This document shows, piece by piece, positions 1 through 8,424 of a stretch of 28,135 nucleotides of DNA. The stretch is from Brevibacterium sp. p3-SID960. GTDB lineage: Bacteria; Actinomycetota; Actinomycetes; Actinomycetales; Brevibacteriaceae. The notes under the pieces were generated by a model, which saw only the letters and a program-made list of their open reading frames with translations, was not told the origin of the DNA and ran no database searches. Location: the NCBI RefSeq assembly GCF_025144725.1, contig NZ_JALXKS010000040.1, positions 1 through 28,135 of the forward strand, read 5' to 3'. Position 1 is the stretch's first letter. Each line of letters opens with the position of its first letter. Made by a program: the position numbers and the translations under genes.

Positions 1-612
1 GGCCCCGGCGGGGCCACGGCCGCCGGGGATCTCGGTTCGGCTGCCCGCGGTCGCGGCACGCGCACCGCGACCGTCGCTGAGACCCAGGAGATCGCCCGCC
101 ACGACGAGGACATCGCCCGTCACGACGAGGACTGGGACGATGATGAGAGACCCAGGCGCCGCCCGCTGCTCGGCATCATCGTCACCATCGCCGTGCTCGC
201 AGCACTCGTGCTCGCTGGCGTCGTCGGCTACACCTTCATCCGCGGGCAGTACTACGTCGCCGCCGACGCCGGCAATGTCGCTGTCTACCGCGGCATCGCC
301 CAGAAGCTCGGGCCGATCGAACTCTCCGAACTCGACGAGACCACCGAGGTGCGCGTCGATGACCTCTCGGCGTACTCGCAGCGCCGCATCGAGCAGACCA
401 TTCCGGCCAGCTCACGCGCCGATGCCGACAGACTCGTCGGCAACCTGCGCGATGAGGCCGAGCAGAACGCCGCGAAGAAGATGAGCGCCGGCGCCGCCGA
501 TACCTCAACGGACCCGGCACCGCCGCCGGAGAACACCGGCGAACCGAACCCCGACAGCACCGACCAGCAGGGCCAGGGCGTGCCCGAACGGCCCTCGGAC
601 ACGGGCGGGTGA
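1..612 (+). CDS. pstP: PstP, PP2C-family Ser/Thr phosphatase (3' end only)
   Basis: The reading frame is open from the first base of the window and stops with TGA at 610-612, so this is the last 203 codons of a gene that starts upstream. The PP2C catalytic domain is outside the window. What remains is an acidic linker, one membrane-spanning helix (about nt 165-240, Leu/Ile/Val/Ala-rich) and an extracytoplasmic C-terminal domain. That domain starts with a QYYV motif and later has a Val-Tyr-Arg-Gly segment and IPASS, which are typical of the PstP C-terminus. PstP dephosphorylates PknA, PknB and their substrates. The rodA start overlaps this stop by 4 bp, as in the conserved pstP-rodA-pbpA-pknA-pknB operon, and that context settles the identity. 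A 21-bp direct repeat (91-111 and 112-132) encodes two copies of IARHDED in the linker. Confidence 0.88.
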   Translation, partial: GPGGATAAGDLGSAARGRGTRTATVAETQEIARHDEDIARHDEDWDDDERPRRRPLLGIIVTIAVLAALVLAGVVGYTFIRGQYYVAADAGNVAVYRGIAQKLGPIELSELDETTEVRVDDLSAYSQRRIEQTIPASSRADADRLVGNLRDEAEQNAAKKMSAGAADTSTDPAPPPENTGEPNPDSTDQQGQGVPERPSDTGG

Positions 613-2243
613 GCATGAGCTACGCACCTGACGCTCCCGCACTCTCCCCGGCCGCGACGACGCCCCAGCGGCACCGGAGCCCGCAGGCCCTGCGGATCTC
701 CGAGCTGCTGCTGACCGCGCTGGCCGTCGTCATCTCCGCCGGCGCCTACGCACTCGTGGGCCTCGGCAGTGAACAGACCGTGCCGGCCAACGTCTACCAG
801 TACGCCGGCTGGCTGGCAGCCCTCGCCCTCGCCCTGCACCTCATCGTGTGGTGGCGGGCCCGCTACGCCGACCCCGTCCTCGTGCCGCTGGCCGTGCTGC
901 TCAACGGCCTCGGCCTGGCGATGATCTACCGCATCGACGTCGCCAAGACCGCCGCCGGACGCGAATCGAATGCCGCCGTCTCCCAGCTCATCTGGATGAC
1001 CCTCGGGATCATCCTGTGCGCCCTCGTCATCGCGTTCCTGCGCGATCACCGGATGCTGCGCCGCTACACCTACCTCACCGGCTTAGCCGCCCTCGTGCTG
1101 CTCATGCTGCCGCTCGTGCCCGGCCTCGGCAAGACCATCAACGGCGCCCGCATCTGGATCGGCATCGGCGGCATGTCCTTCCAGCCCGGTGAGATCGCCA
1201 AGATCTGCCTGGCGATCTTCTTCGCCGGTTACCTCGTCAGCTTCCGCGACCAGCTCGTGCTCGCCGGACCCAAATTCCTCGGCATGCAATTCCCGCGCCC
1301 ACGCGACCTCGGGCCGATCATCATCGCCTGGGTCGCCAGCGTCGGCATCCTCGTCCTGCAGCGCGACCTCGGCACCTCGCTGCTGTTCTTCGGCCTCTTC
1401 GTCGCCGTCCTCTACGTCGGCACCGGCAAGAAGGCCTGGATCTTCCTCGGCCTGGGCATGTTCACCGCCGGTGCGCTCATCGCCTCGCGCATCTTCAGCC
1501 ACGTCCAGCAGCGCCTCGACGGCTGGCTCGATGCGCTCAATCCGGACATGTACAACCGTGAGATCGGCGGGTCCTACCAGCTCGTACAGGGCCTGTTCGG
1601 CATGGCCAAGGGCGGACTGACCGGCGCGGGCCTGGGCAACGGCCGGCCCCACATCGTGCCCTATGCCGAATCCGACTTCATCTACGCCTCCCTCGGCGAG
1701 GAGCTCGGGCTCGTCGGCATGTTCGCGATCCTGCTGCTCTACGTGGTCCTCTTCGAACGCGGCATGAAGATCGCCCAGCAGCTGCGCGACGGCTTCGGCA
1801 CCCTGCTGGCCACCGGCCTGTCCTTCACCATCGCCCTGCAGTGCTTCATCGTCATCGGCGGCGTCACCCGGCTCATCCCGCTCACCGGCCTGACCACTCC
1901 GTTCCTGGCCTACGGCGGCTCCTCGCTCATCGCGAACTGGATCATCATCGGCCTGATGCTGCGCATGAGCGACAACGCCCGCCGCCCGGCCGAGGAGTTC
2001 CAGACCGGCGTGCTCACCATCCAGAAGCCCGGCGACGAGGAGGAGGCCCACGAATCGGCTCTCGCTTCGACGCTCGGCCGGCTGCGCTCCAAGCGCAAGG
2101 TCCGCCGTCCCGATGACGCACCGGTGACCCCTCCCGAGGTGTACGCGACCGGCGAGCAGCACCCCACCCCCGCCTCGGGCGCGGGAATCGACGCCGATGA
2201 CACCCCGACGACGAACTTCCAGCGCGGAGGTGAGAGCCAGTGA
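609..2243 (+). CDS. rodA: RodA/FtsW, SEDS-family peptidoglycan glycosyltransferase
   Basis: This 544-residue polytopic membrane protein polymerises lipid II into glycan strands, working with the class B PBP encoded next. The hydrophobic segments suggest ten or more membrane helices between about residues 30 and 455. SEDS hallmarks are visible: GARIWI, QRDLGTSLL (its Asp corresponds to the essential catalytic Asp), the VPYAESDFIYASLGEE block, and TPFLAYGGSS near the end of the membrane domain. The start is GTG at 609, giving a GTGA overlap with the pstP stop; an in-frame ATG at 615 is an alternative. The cytoplasmic C-terminal tail of about 85 residues is hydrophilic and may be a kinase target (inference). 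Position between pstP and pbpA favours RodA over FtsW. Confidence 0.94.
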   Translation: MSMSYAPDAPALSPAATTPQRHRSPQALRISELLLTALAVVISAGAYALVGLGSEQTVPANVYQYAGWLAALALALHLIVWWRARYADPVLVPLAVLLNGLGLAMIYRIDVAKTAAGRESNAAVSQLIWMTLGIILCALVIAFLRDHRMLRRYTYLTGLAALVLLMLPLVPGLGKTINGARIWIGIGGMSFQPGEIAKICLAIFFAGYLVSFRDQLVLAGPKFLGMQFPRPRDLGPIIIAWVASVGILVLQRDLGTSLLFFGLFVAVLYVGTGKKAWIFLGLGMFTAGALIASRIFSHVQQRLDGWLDALNPDMYNREIGGSYQLVQGLFGMAKGGLTGAGLGNGRPHIVPYAESDFIYASLGEELGLVGMFAILLLYVVLFERGMKIAQQLRDGFGTLLATGLSFTIALQCFIVIGGVTRLIPLTGLTTPFLAYGGSSLIANWIIIGLMLRMSDNARRPAEEFQTGVLTIQKPGDEEEAHESALASTLGRLRSKRKVRRPDDAPVTPPEVYATGEQHPTPASGAGIDADDTPTTNFQRGGESQ

Positions 2244-3709
2244 AGAACCCGCTCAAGCACCTGGCCGTCGTCGGCTTCGTGATGTTCGCGCTGCTGTTCG
2301 GCTCGACGAGCTACGTGCAGTACTTCGCCGCGCAGTCGCTGAAGGACAATCCGCTGAACAACCGGACGCTGCTCGACGAGCTCTCCCGCGACCGCGGGCC
2401 GATCCTCGTCGACGGCACCCCGATCGCCTATTCCGAGCCCGTCGACGACCCGTATAAGTTCCAGCGCAGCTACGGTGCCGAGGGGATGTCTGCAGAGATG
2501 TACGCCAGCCTCACCGGCTACTTCTCCATCACCTCGGGCACCTCCGGGATCGAGCGCACCGAGAACGGGCTGCTGTCGGGCACCGACGACGCGCTGTTCT
2601 ACGACAAGGTCTCCAATCTGCTCACCGGCCAGCAGCCGGCCGGCGCCGCCGTTGAACTCACCATCAACCCGAAGGCGCAGAAGGCCGCCTGGGACGGCCT
2701 GAGCGGCCAGCGCGGTGCCGCTGTCGCCCTCGACCCGAAGACCGGCAAGGTCCTCGCCATGGTCTCGACGCCGGGCTGGGACCCCAACGCGCTGGCCACG
2801 CACAACCGGGATGCCGCCCTGGATGCGTACAATTCGCTCATCGACAACGACGCCAACCCGGCCTACAACCGGGCGATCGGCGGCAACCTCTACCCGCCGG
2901 GCTCGACCTTCAAGCTCGTCACCGCTGCTGCCGCGCTCGAATCCGGGCAGTACACCAAGGACTCCGAGCTGCCCTCGCCGACCGTGCTCGACCTGCCGCA
3001 GACCTCGGCGACGATCCGCAACGCCGGCGGCGCCTCCTGCGGCAACGGCAGCACCGCCAGCCTCGACCATGCGCTGACGAAGTCGTGCAACACGACCTTC
3101 GCACAGCTGGGCATGGACCTGGGTGCTGATGCGATGAATGAGCAGGCGAAGAAGTTCGGCTTCGGGGAGAGCTTCGACATGCCGCTGGCGGTCACCGCCT
3201 CATCGTTCCCCTCCGATGTCAACGAACCGCAGCTCGCCCAGTCGTCCCTCGGCCAGTTCGAAGTGCGCGCCACCCCCATCCAGATGGCGATGGTCGCCTC
3301 GGCGATCGCCAACGACGGAGAGCTCATGCAGCCCCAGCTCATCTCCCAGATCCGCAACGCCCGCACCCTCGATCTCATCGAGGAGCCCCGGCCGCGGACC
3401 TTCTCCAACCCGATCAGCAGCGACACCGCCGGTCAGCTGACGGACATGATGGTCAACGTCGTCGACGGGGGAACCGGCACAGCCGCGAAGATCCCCGGTG
3501 TCGATGTCGCAGCGAAGACCGGCACGGCACAGCACGCGAAGGGCAGGGCACCACACGCATGGTTCACCTCCTTCGCCCCGGCAGACGACCCGCAGGTCGC
3601 CGTGGCAGTCGTCGTCGAAAGCGGCGGCAATGCCGGCAATGAGGCCTCCGGTGGACGCGTCGCCGGCCCGATCGCAAAATCAGTCATGGAAGCGGTGATG
3701 GATTCATGA
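2240..3709 (+). CDS. pbpA: PbpA, class B penicillin-binding protein (D,D-transpeptidase)
   Basis: This 489-residue transpeptidase cross-links peptidoglycan with RodA as its glycosyltransferase partner. An N-terminal hydrophobic segment (about residues 8-28) anchors it, followed by a short N-terminal domain beginning at a DRGPILVDG motif, then the penicillin-binding domain. All three active-site motifs are present in order: SxxK as STFK at residues 222-225 (S222 is the acylated nucleophile), SxN as SCN at 282-284, and KTG at 426-428. The start is GTG at 2240, overlapping the rodA stop as GTGA, with a strong GGAGGTGA ribosome-binding site at 2226-2233. No PASTA domains are present, as usual for PbpA in this locus. 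Confidence 0.95.
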   Translation: MKNPLKHLAVVGFVMFALLFGSTSYVQYFAAQSLKDNPLNNRTLLDELSRDRGPILVDGTPIAYSEPVDDPYKFQRSYGAEGMSAEMYASLTGYFSITSGTSGIERTENGLLSGTDDALFYDKVSNLLTGQQPAGAAVELTINPKAQKAAWDGLSGQRGAAVALDPKTGKVLAMVSTPGWDPNALATHNRDAALDAYNSLIDNDANPAYNRAIGGNLYPPGSTFKLVTAAAALESGQYTKDSELPSPTVLDLPQTSATIRNAGGASCGNGSTASLDHALTKSCNTTFAQLGMDLGADAMNEQAKKFGFGESFDMPLAVTASSFPSDVNEPQLAQSSLGQFEVRATPIQMAMVASAIANDGELMQPQLISQIRNARTLDLIEEPRPRTFSNPISSDTAGQLTDMMVNVVDGGTGTAAKIPGVDVAAKTGTAQHAKGRAPHAWFTSFAPADDPQVAVAVVVESGGNAGNEASGGRVAGPIAKSVMEAVMDS

Positions 3710-5430
3710 GGCCAGAACCAGGCACGCTGCTCGGCGGCCGTTACGAACTCACCAGCCGGATCGCCGTCGGCGGCATGGGCGAAGTGTGGCGCGGACGCGA
3801 CACCGTCCTCGAACGCGAGGTCGCAGCGAAGATCATGAAGGACGAGTACCTGTCCGATCAGGGATTCCTCGCCCGCTTCCGTGCCGAGGCGCGCTCGATG
3901 GGCGCCGTCTCCGATCCCGGCATCGCCGGTGTCTACGACTACGGCGAGGAGAACGGCTCACCGTACCTCGTGATGGAGTTCGTGCCCGGTGAGTCGCTGG
4001 CCGCCCTGCTCGACCGCGGCCCGATGAGCGAGGCCGATACGCTCTCGATCATCGCGCAGGCCGCGCAGGCGCTGCATGCTGCGCACATGTCCGGGGTCGT
4101 CCACCGCGACGTCAAACCCGGCAACCTGCTCATCACCCCGGATTTCCGGGTCAAGATCACCGACTTCGGCATCGCCCGGGTCGCTGACCAGGCACCGCTG
4201 ACGAAGACCGGCCAGGTGATGGGCACCGCCCAGTATCTGGCTCCCGAGCAGGCGACGGGCAAGGGTTCGACACCGAAGTCGGACCTGTATTCGCTCGGCA
4301 TCATCGCCTACGAGGCGCTGGCCGGCAATCGCCCGTTCACCGGGGATTCGCAGGTCGAGATCGCCATCGCGCAGGTCAACCGCCAGCACCCGCCGCTGCC
4401 GGAGACGGTCTCCGAACCGGTCCGCCGGCTGGTCGACTCGCTGCTGTCGAAGCAGCCGGAGAAGCGCCCGGCCTCCGGTGCCGCTCTCGCGACTGCAGCG
4501 CGTGCCCTTATGAACGGCGATGTGCCCGCAGCCGAGGCGGCGGTGCCGCAGATGCTCGCGGCTGGGGCGGCTGCCGCAACCGCTTCCGAGGCGGTCACCC
4601 GCGTGTTCAGCCAGCCTGAGGATCCCTCGACTCGCGTCATGCCGGCCACCCAGCAGACCCGCGCCTATCAGCCGGGCAGCCCCACTGGTGCGGCTGCCGT
4701 CGCCCCGTACGGGTCCGATGGCCAGCTGGCCGAGGACACGGAGGCCGAGGAGGACCGGAAGAAGTCGAAGGCCCCGGCGGTCATCATCACGATCCTGGTG
4801 ATCCTGCTGCTTGCCGGTCTCGCCTGGATCGGCTGGCTGTTCTTCGGCCCCAAGGACAATGAACCGGATCCTGCTCCGACGGCGACGGCCACGCCGACGC
4901 AAGAGGAGATCACCATCAAGCCCAGCGACTACATCGGCCTCTCCGAAGCCTCGGCGACCTCGAACCTCGAGCAGCTGGGACTGAAGGTCAAGTCGACGAT
5001 GGTGACCTCGAACGAGCCTGCCGGCACGGTCGTCGATGTCCGCGAGGGCAGCAACGGCTACACTTTTGCCCCTGGTGACACCGTCACGATCGAAGTGTCG
5101 GAAGGACCGCAGCGCCAGGAGCCGACCCGCGCCCCGGAGCCGACGCGGGAAGGTGAGCCCACGCGCAACCCGCAGCCGACGCAGGAACCCGAACCTGAGC
5201 CCACCCAGCCACCGGACGACGGCGGTGATGATGGTGGCGACGGCGGCGATGATGGCGGTGGCAACGGCAACGCCGGTGGCAACAACGGCAACGGCGGTGG
5301 CAACAACGGCAACGGCAACGGCGGTGGCAACGGCAACGGCGGTGGCAACGGCAACGGCGGTGGCAACGGCAACGGCGGTGGCAACAACGGCAGCGGACCG
5401 GGACAGAACTCCGGCCGCGGCGGAAACTGA
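3706..5430 (+). CDS. pknA: PknA-type Ser/Thr protein kinase with one PASTA domain and a Gly/Asn-rich tail
   Basis: This is a 574-residue Hanks-type kinase. The glycine loop reads AVGGMGEV (residues 20-27) with Ala at the first Gly position, as also in mycobacterial PknA. Other landmarks are catalytic Lys42, HRDVKPGN (D135, N140), DFG at 153-155 and the activation segment [12 protein letters not shown] single membrane helix lies at about 358-380. Outside it is one PASTA-like domain (about 401-465), a Pro/Glu/Arg/Thr spacer and a tail of GGGNGN repeats (about 505-574). The start ATG overlaps the pbpA stop as ATGA. Mycobacterial PknA has no PASTA domain, so the extracytoplasmic part is the unusual feature. 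Known PknA targets include division and wall-synthesis proteins; specific targets here cannot be read from the sequence. Confidence 0.92.
   Translation: MRPEPGTLLGGRYELTSRIAVGGMGEVWRGRDTVLEREVAAKIMKDEYLSDQGFLARFRAEARSMGAVSDPGIAGVYDYGEENGSPYLVMEFVPGESLAALLDRGPMSEADTLSIIAQAAQALHAAHMSGVVHRDVKPGNLLITPDFRVKITDFGIARVADQAPLTKTGQVMGTAQYLAPEQATGKGSTPKSDLYSLGIIAYEALAGNRPFTGDSQVEIAIAQVNRQHPPLPETVSEPVRRLVDSLLSKQPEKRPASGAALATAARALMNGDVPAAEAAVPQMLAAGAAAATASEAVTRVFSQPEDPSTRVMPATQQTRAYQPGSPTGAAAVAPYGSDGQLAEDTEAEEDRKKSKAPAVIITILVILLLAGLAWIGWLFFGPKDNEPDPAPTATATPTQEEITIKPSDYIGLSEASATSNLEQLGLKVKSTMVTSNEPAGTVVDVREGSNGYTFAPGDTVTIEVSEGPQRQEPTRAPEPTREGEPTRNPQPTQEPEPEPTQPPDDGGDDGGDGGDDGGGNGNAGGNNGNGGGNNGNGNGGGNGNGGGNGNGGGNGNGGGNNGSGPGQNSGRGGN
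5320..5385 (+). repeat. 18-bp in-frame tandem repeat in the pknA 3' end
   Basis: GGCGGTGGCAACGGCAAC is repeated perfectly at 5320-5337, 5338-5355 and 5356-5373. A fourth copy starts at 5374 and diverges after 5385, and degenerate copies extend from about 5258 to 5394. The unit encodes GGGNGN, so copy-number change keeps frame and would only alter the length of the extracytoplasmic tail. Confidence 0.9.
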
Positions 5431-5448
5431 CAGACGAGAAGGAACAGC

Positions 5449-7407
5449 ATGAGCGAACCGCGGATACTCTCCGGCCGATACGAAGTGCATCGGCTGCTGG
5501 GACGTGGCGGCATGGCCGAGGTCCATGAGGGCCTCGACACCCGCCTGGGCCGTCGTGTTGCCATCAAGCTGCTGCGCTCTGACCTTGCCCGTGACCCGTC
5601 GTTCCACGCCCGCCTCAAGCGTGAAGCGCAGGCGGCCGCGGGTCTCAACCACCCCGGCATCGTCGCCGTCTACGACTCCGGTGAGGAGGTCTTCTCCGAA
5701 TCCGGCGGCTCGACCGTGCAGGTGCCCTTCATCGTCATGGAGTACGTCGAGGGGCACACGCTGCGCGAGGTCATCTCCACCCATGGCAGCCTGACGATCC
5801 GCGAGGCCCTCGACGTCACCGCAGGTGTGCTCGGCCCGCTGGAGTACAGCCACCGCAACGGCATCGTCCACCGCGACATCAAACCCGCCAACGTCATGCT
5901 CACCCCTGAGGGCGACATCAAGGTGATGGACTTCGGCATCGCCCGCGCCCTGGAGGACACCGGCAGCCTGACCCAGACCCAGTCGGTCGTCGGCACCGCC
6001 CAGTACCTCTCACCCGAGCAGGCGCGCGGCGAGATCGTCGACGCCCGCTCCGACCTGTACTCCACCGCCTGCCTGCTGTACGAACTCGTCGCCGGCCGGC
6101 CGCCGTTCCAGGGCGATTCGCAGCTCGCGGTCGCCTACCAGCACGTCGGCGAACGACCGAAGGCTCCCTCGGAGTTCAATCCCGAGGTGCCGCCTGCTCT
6201 CGACCGGCTGCTCATGCACGCCCTGGAGAAGGACCGCGACATCCGCTACCAGGATGCCTTCACCTTCCGCGAGGACGTGCTTGCCGTGCGCGACGGCCGA
6301 CCGACTTCGCTCGACGGCGATGCCGATGACGCCACCCAGATGTTCCAGCCACCGGCGGCTCTGGCCGGTGCCGGGCTAGGGGCGGCCGCAGCCGGCATCG
6401 GCACTCCGCAGCCGGCCTACGCCACCGGTGTGCCGACCCAGGCGATGAACACCGCGCCGATGACGAACGCCGTCGCCACCGTGCCAGAGGACGAGGACGG
6501 TGTCGATGAGGAGAAGGAGCGCAAACGCAAGACCTGGATGTGGATCGGTGCTGCGCTTGTCGCCGTCGTGCTCGCCGGGCTCGGTCTGTGGGTCTACAAC
6601 GCCACCAAGGAACGGGAGCCGGTGACCTTCGAGCTGGCGGATCTGCGCGACCGCTCAGCCGATGATGCCGACGGCTACCTCATCAACCAGAACCTCACAC
6701 CTGATCGTGAGCCGATCGCCGATGATGAGATCAAGGAGGGCAATGTCGTCAAGACCGATCCTCCGGCCGGCTCCCAGGTCAAACACGGCGACACCATCAA
6801 GGTCTACGTCTCCACCGGCCCCGACGTGGTCTCCGTCCCCGATGTGTCCGGGGAGACCGAGTCGCTGGCCCGCCAGCGCATCAACGATGCCGACCTCAAG
6901 GCCGGCAACAACATCGACGAGAACTCACCGGATGTCGAAGCCGGCACGGTCATCGAGACGCGCCCGGAAGCCGGCACCGAGGTCGACAAGGACTCCAACG
7001 TCGACTTGGTGCTCTCGACCGGACGGATCGATGTGCCCGATGTGCTCGGCAAGACCGAGCAGGAGGCCTGCGACGCACTCAAGAGCGACGACTACCAGCT
7101 GGAGTGCGACGTCAGGGAAGAGGAGACCGCCGATCACGAAGAGGGCAAGGTCTTCAAGCAGAGCACTGATGCCGGTGAGGAGGTCGAGCAGCACGCCACC
7201 ATCACCGTCACGATCGCCAAGGCCCCGCCGGAGCCGACCGAGACCCCGACTCCGTCGCCGACACCGACCGAGGACGATGACGATGGCGACGGCGGTGGCA
7301 TCGAATGGCCGTGGCCGGACAACACCTTCGACCCGGGCAACCGGCTCGACGAAGCCGCAGACGACGCCCTGAACCGCATGCGCGGACGCTTCGGCTTCAC
7401 CAGCTGA
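5449..7407 (+). CDS. pknB: PknB, PASTA-domain Ser/Thr protein kinase
   Basis: This 652-residue transmembrane sensor kinase is the conserved regulator of actinobacterial wall growth. Visible landmarks are glycine loop GRGGMAEV (18-25), catalytic Lys40, HRDIKPAN (D143), DFG (161-163) and a TQT pair in the activation loop (T175, T177) that matches the PknB autophosphorylation sites. A membrane helix lies at about 363-383. Three PASTA domains follow (about 390-457, 458-525 and 526-593), which bind peptidoglycan fragments or lipid II in the family; M. tuberculosis PknB has four. The tail is Thr/Pro- and Asp-rich. The gene begins 18 bp after pknA with an AGAAGGA ribosome-binding site (5437-5443). 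It ends the operon and is followed by a hairpin. Confidence 0.96.
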   Translation: MSEPRILSGRYEVHRLLGRGGMAEVHEGLDTRLGRRVAIKLLRSDLARDPSFHARLKREAQAAAGLNHPGIVAVYDSGEEVFSESGGSTVQVPFIVMEYVEGHTLREVISTHGSLTIREALDVTAGVLGPLEYSHRNGIVHRDIKPANVMLTPEGDIKVMDFGIARALEDTGSLTQTQSVVGTAQYLSPEQARGEIVDARSDLYSTACLLYELVAGRPPFQGDSQLAVAYQHVGERPKAPSEFNPEVPPALDRLLMHALEKDRDIRYQDAFTFREDVLAVRDGRPTSLDGDADDATQMFQPPAALAGAGLGAAAAGIGTPQPAYATGVPTQAMNTAPMTNAVATVPEDEDGVDEEKERKRKTWMWIGAALVAVVLAGLGLWVYNATKEREPVTFELADLRDRSADDADGYLINQNLTPDREPIADDEIKEGNVVKTDPPAGSQVKHGDTIKVYVSTGPDVVSVPDVSGETESLARQRINDADLKAGNNIDENSPDVEAGTVIETRPEAGTEVDKDSNVDLVLSTGRIDVPDVLGKTEQEACDALKSDDYQLECDVREEETADHEEGKVFKQSTDAGEEVEQHATITVTIAKAPPEPTETPTPSPTPTEDDDDGDGGGIEWPWPDNTFDPGNRLDEAADDALNRMRGRFGFTS

Positions 7408-7423
7408 GCTGTGCGAGACGACT

Positions 7424-7450
7424 GACCGGCCGGGAATCCCTCGGCCGGTC
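7424..7450. terminator. Hairpin between convergent pknB and trpG
   Basis: A perfect 9-bp inverted repeat, GACCGGCCG (7424-7432) and CGGCCGGTC (7442-7450), has a 9-nt loop and lies 17 bp past the pknB stop. No T-run follows on either strand, which is common in actinobacterial terminators. Its position between two convergent operons suggests it acts in both directions. Confidence 0.65.
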
Positions 7451-7489
7451 GGTGCATTCACAGCTCAGCGCATTCCGGACTCACCCCAA

Positions 7490-7560
7490 TGCGTGGTGGT
7501 CCCCGCCCAGTGCGTGGTGGGCTCGGCTCAGCTGCGGGTGGAACCGAGCTCAGCTGCGGG
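7490..7560. repeat. Two short direct-repeat pairs at the trpG 3' end
   Basis: TGCGTGGTGG occurs at 7490-7499 and 7511-7520 (21-bp period). CTCAGCTGCGGG occurs at 7527-7538 and 7549-7560 (22-bp period). The last copy overlaps the trpG stop codon (7550-7552). GCTCGG (7521-7526) and CCGAGC (7544-7549) could form a 6-bp stem in the minus-strand transcript. Confidence 0.6.
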
Positions 7561-8194
7561 CCGACAGCTGCGGTGCACGATCCCGGGCGGCCGCAGCCGC
7601 TTGAGGCATCCCGCAGGCGGCGAGGAAGTTGCCGATCATCTGGTACCCGTATTCGGTCAGCACCGACTCGGGATGGAACTGCACCCCGAACACCGGTGCG
7701 CTGCGGTGCTCGATGCCCATGATGACCCCGTCGGCGGTCTGCGCGGTGACCGTGAAGACGTCTGCGGGCAGAGTCTCGTCAACGATCGCCAGGGAGTGAT
7801 ACCGGGTGACCGTCAGGGGGCTCGGACATCCGGCGAACAGGCCGGTGCCGGTGTGGGTGATCTGCGAGGTCTTGCCGTGCATGAGCACCGGCGAATGCGA
7901 CACTGTCGCGCCGAAGACCTCGCCCATTGCCTGGTGGCCCAAGCATACACCGAGCACCGGCAGCCCGGCCTCAGCGCAGTGGGCGATGACCTGCGGGCAG
8001 ACTCCCGCATCGGCTGGGGCTCCCGGACCCGGGGAGATGAGCACCCCGTCGTAATCTGCCAGGGCGCCCGCCACCTCGGGCGCGGTGAGATCGTCGTTGC
8101 GGATCACCGTCGTCTGCGCGCCGAGCTCGCGGACATAGCTCACGAGGGTATAGACGAAGCTGTCGTAGTTGTCGATGACGAGGATGCGGTTCAT
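7550..8194 (-). CDS. trpG: TrpG/PabA, glutamine amidotransferase subunit of anthranilate/aminodeoxychorismate synthase
   Basis: This 214-residue class I glutamine amidotransferase releases ammonia from glutamine for a chorismate-using partner. It opens with ILVIDNYDSFVYTL, followed by SPGPGAP (oxyanion region), the nucleophile elbow GVCLGHQ with Cys84, and FHPES with His174 and Glu176 completing the triad. The length is standard. The start is ATG at 8194, sharing one base with the stop of the preceding small membrane-protein gene (TGATG). A trpG-like gene beside pknB is also seen in mycobacteria (Rv0013). No trpE or pabB is present here, so whether it serves tryptophan, folate or both cannot be decided from the window. 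Confidence 0.93.
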   Translation of the reverse strand: MNRILVIDNYDSFVYTLVSYVRELGAQTTVIRNDDLTAPEVAGALADYDGVLISPGPGAPADAGVCPQVIAHCAEAGLPVLGVCLGHQAMGEVFGATVSHSPVLMHGKTSQITHTGTGLFAGCPSPLTVTRYHSLAIVDETLPADVFTVTAQTADGVIMGIEHRSAPVFGVQFHPESVLTEYGYQMIGNFLAACGMPQAAAAARDRAPQLSARS

Positions 8195-8424
8195 CAGCCC
8201 CCCTGCCCGGGCTGTTCGACACCGGGTTCGCCACCCTCTCCGGGGTCGGCTGGGGCGTGGTCGCCCTCCTCCTCGATCGTCGCATCGTTGAACGGCATGT
8301 ACGGGGCGACGACGGGGAAGACGAACTGCATGAGCAGGTAGCAGGCCCCGGCGATGAGGCCGAGGGACAGAATGAGCTTGGAGAACCAGTTGCCGGGCAG
8401 GATCCGCCAGATGAGTTCGTACAT
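8194..8424 (-). CDS. Small single-pass membrane protein between sortase and trpG
   Basis: This 76-residue protein begins MYELIWRILPGNWF, has one hydrophobic helix (about residues 16-40) ending in a PVVAPYMPFND segment, and finishes with a Glu/Asp/Gly/Pro-rich tail. Its ATG at 8424 shares a base with the sortase stop (TGATG), and its own stop shares a base with the trpG start, so it is translationally coupled on both sides. From memory, similar small proteins with an N-terminal MY-x(2)-WR-x-LPG pattern occur beside sortases in this locus of other Micrococcales; no function is known to me. The coupling argues that it is a real gene, possibly an accessory to the sortase (inference). Confidence 0.8.
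   Translation of the reverse strand: MYELIWRILPGNWFSKLILSLGLIAGACYLLMQFVFPVVAPYMPFNDATIEEEGDHAPADPGEGGEPGVEQPGQGG

Noticed and set aside
3958..5871. A 637-codon antisense open frame opposite pknA and pknB
   Set aside because: It lies opposite two clear kinase genes, has no recognisable domain and consists of the biased composition expected from high-GC antisense frames. The same applies to the frames at 1083-2162, 1910-3070, 17831-19330 and 26458-27963 on the minus strand.
7493..8341. Plus-strand 282-codon open frame opposite trpG
   Set aside because: It is the shadow of trpG and the small membrane-protein gene; no domain or ribosome-binding site supports it.
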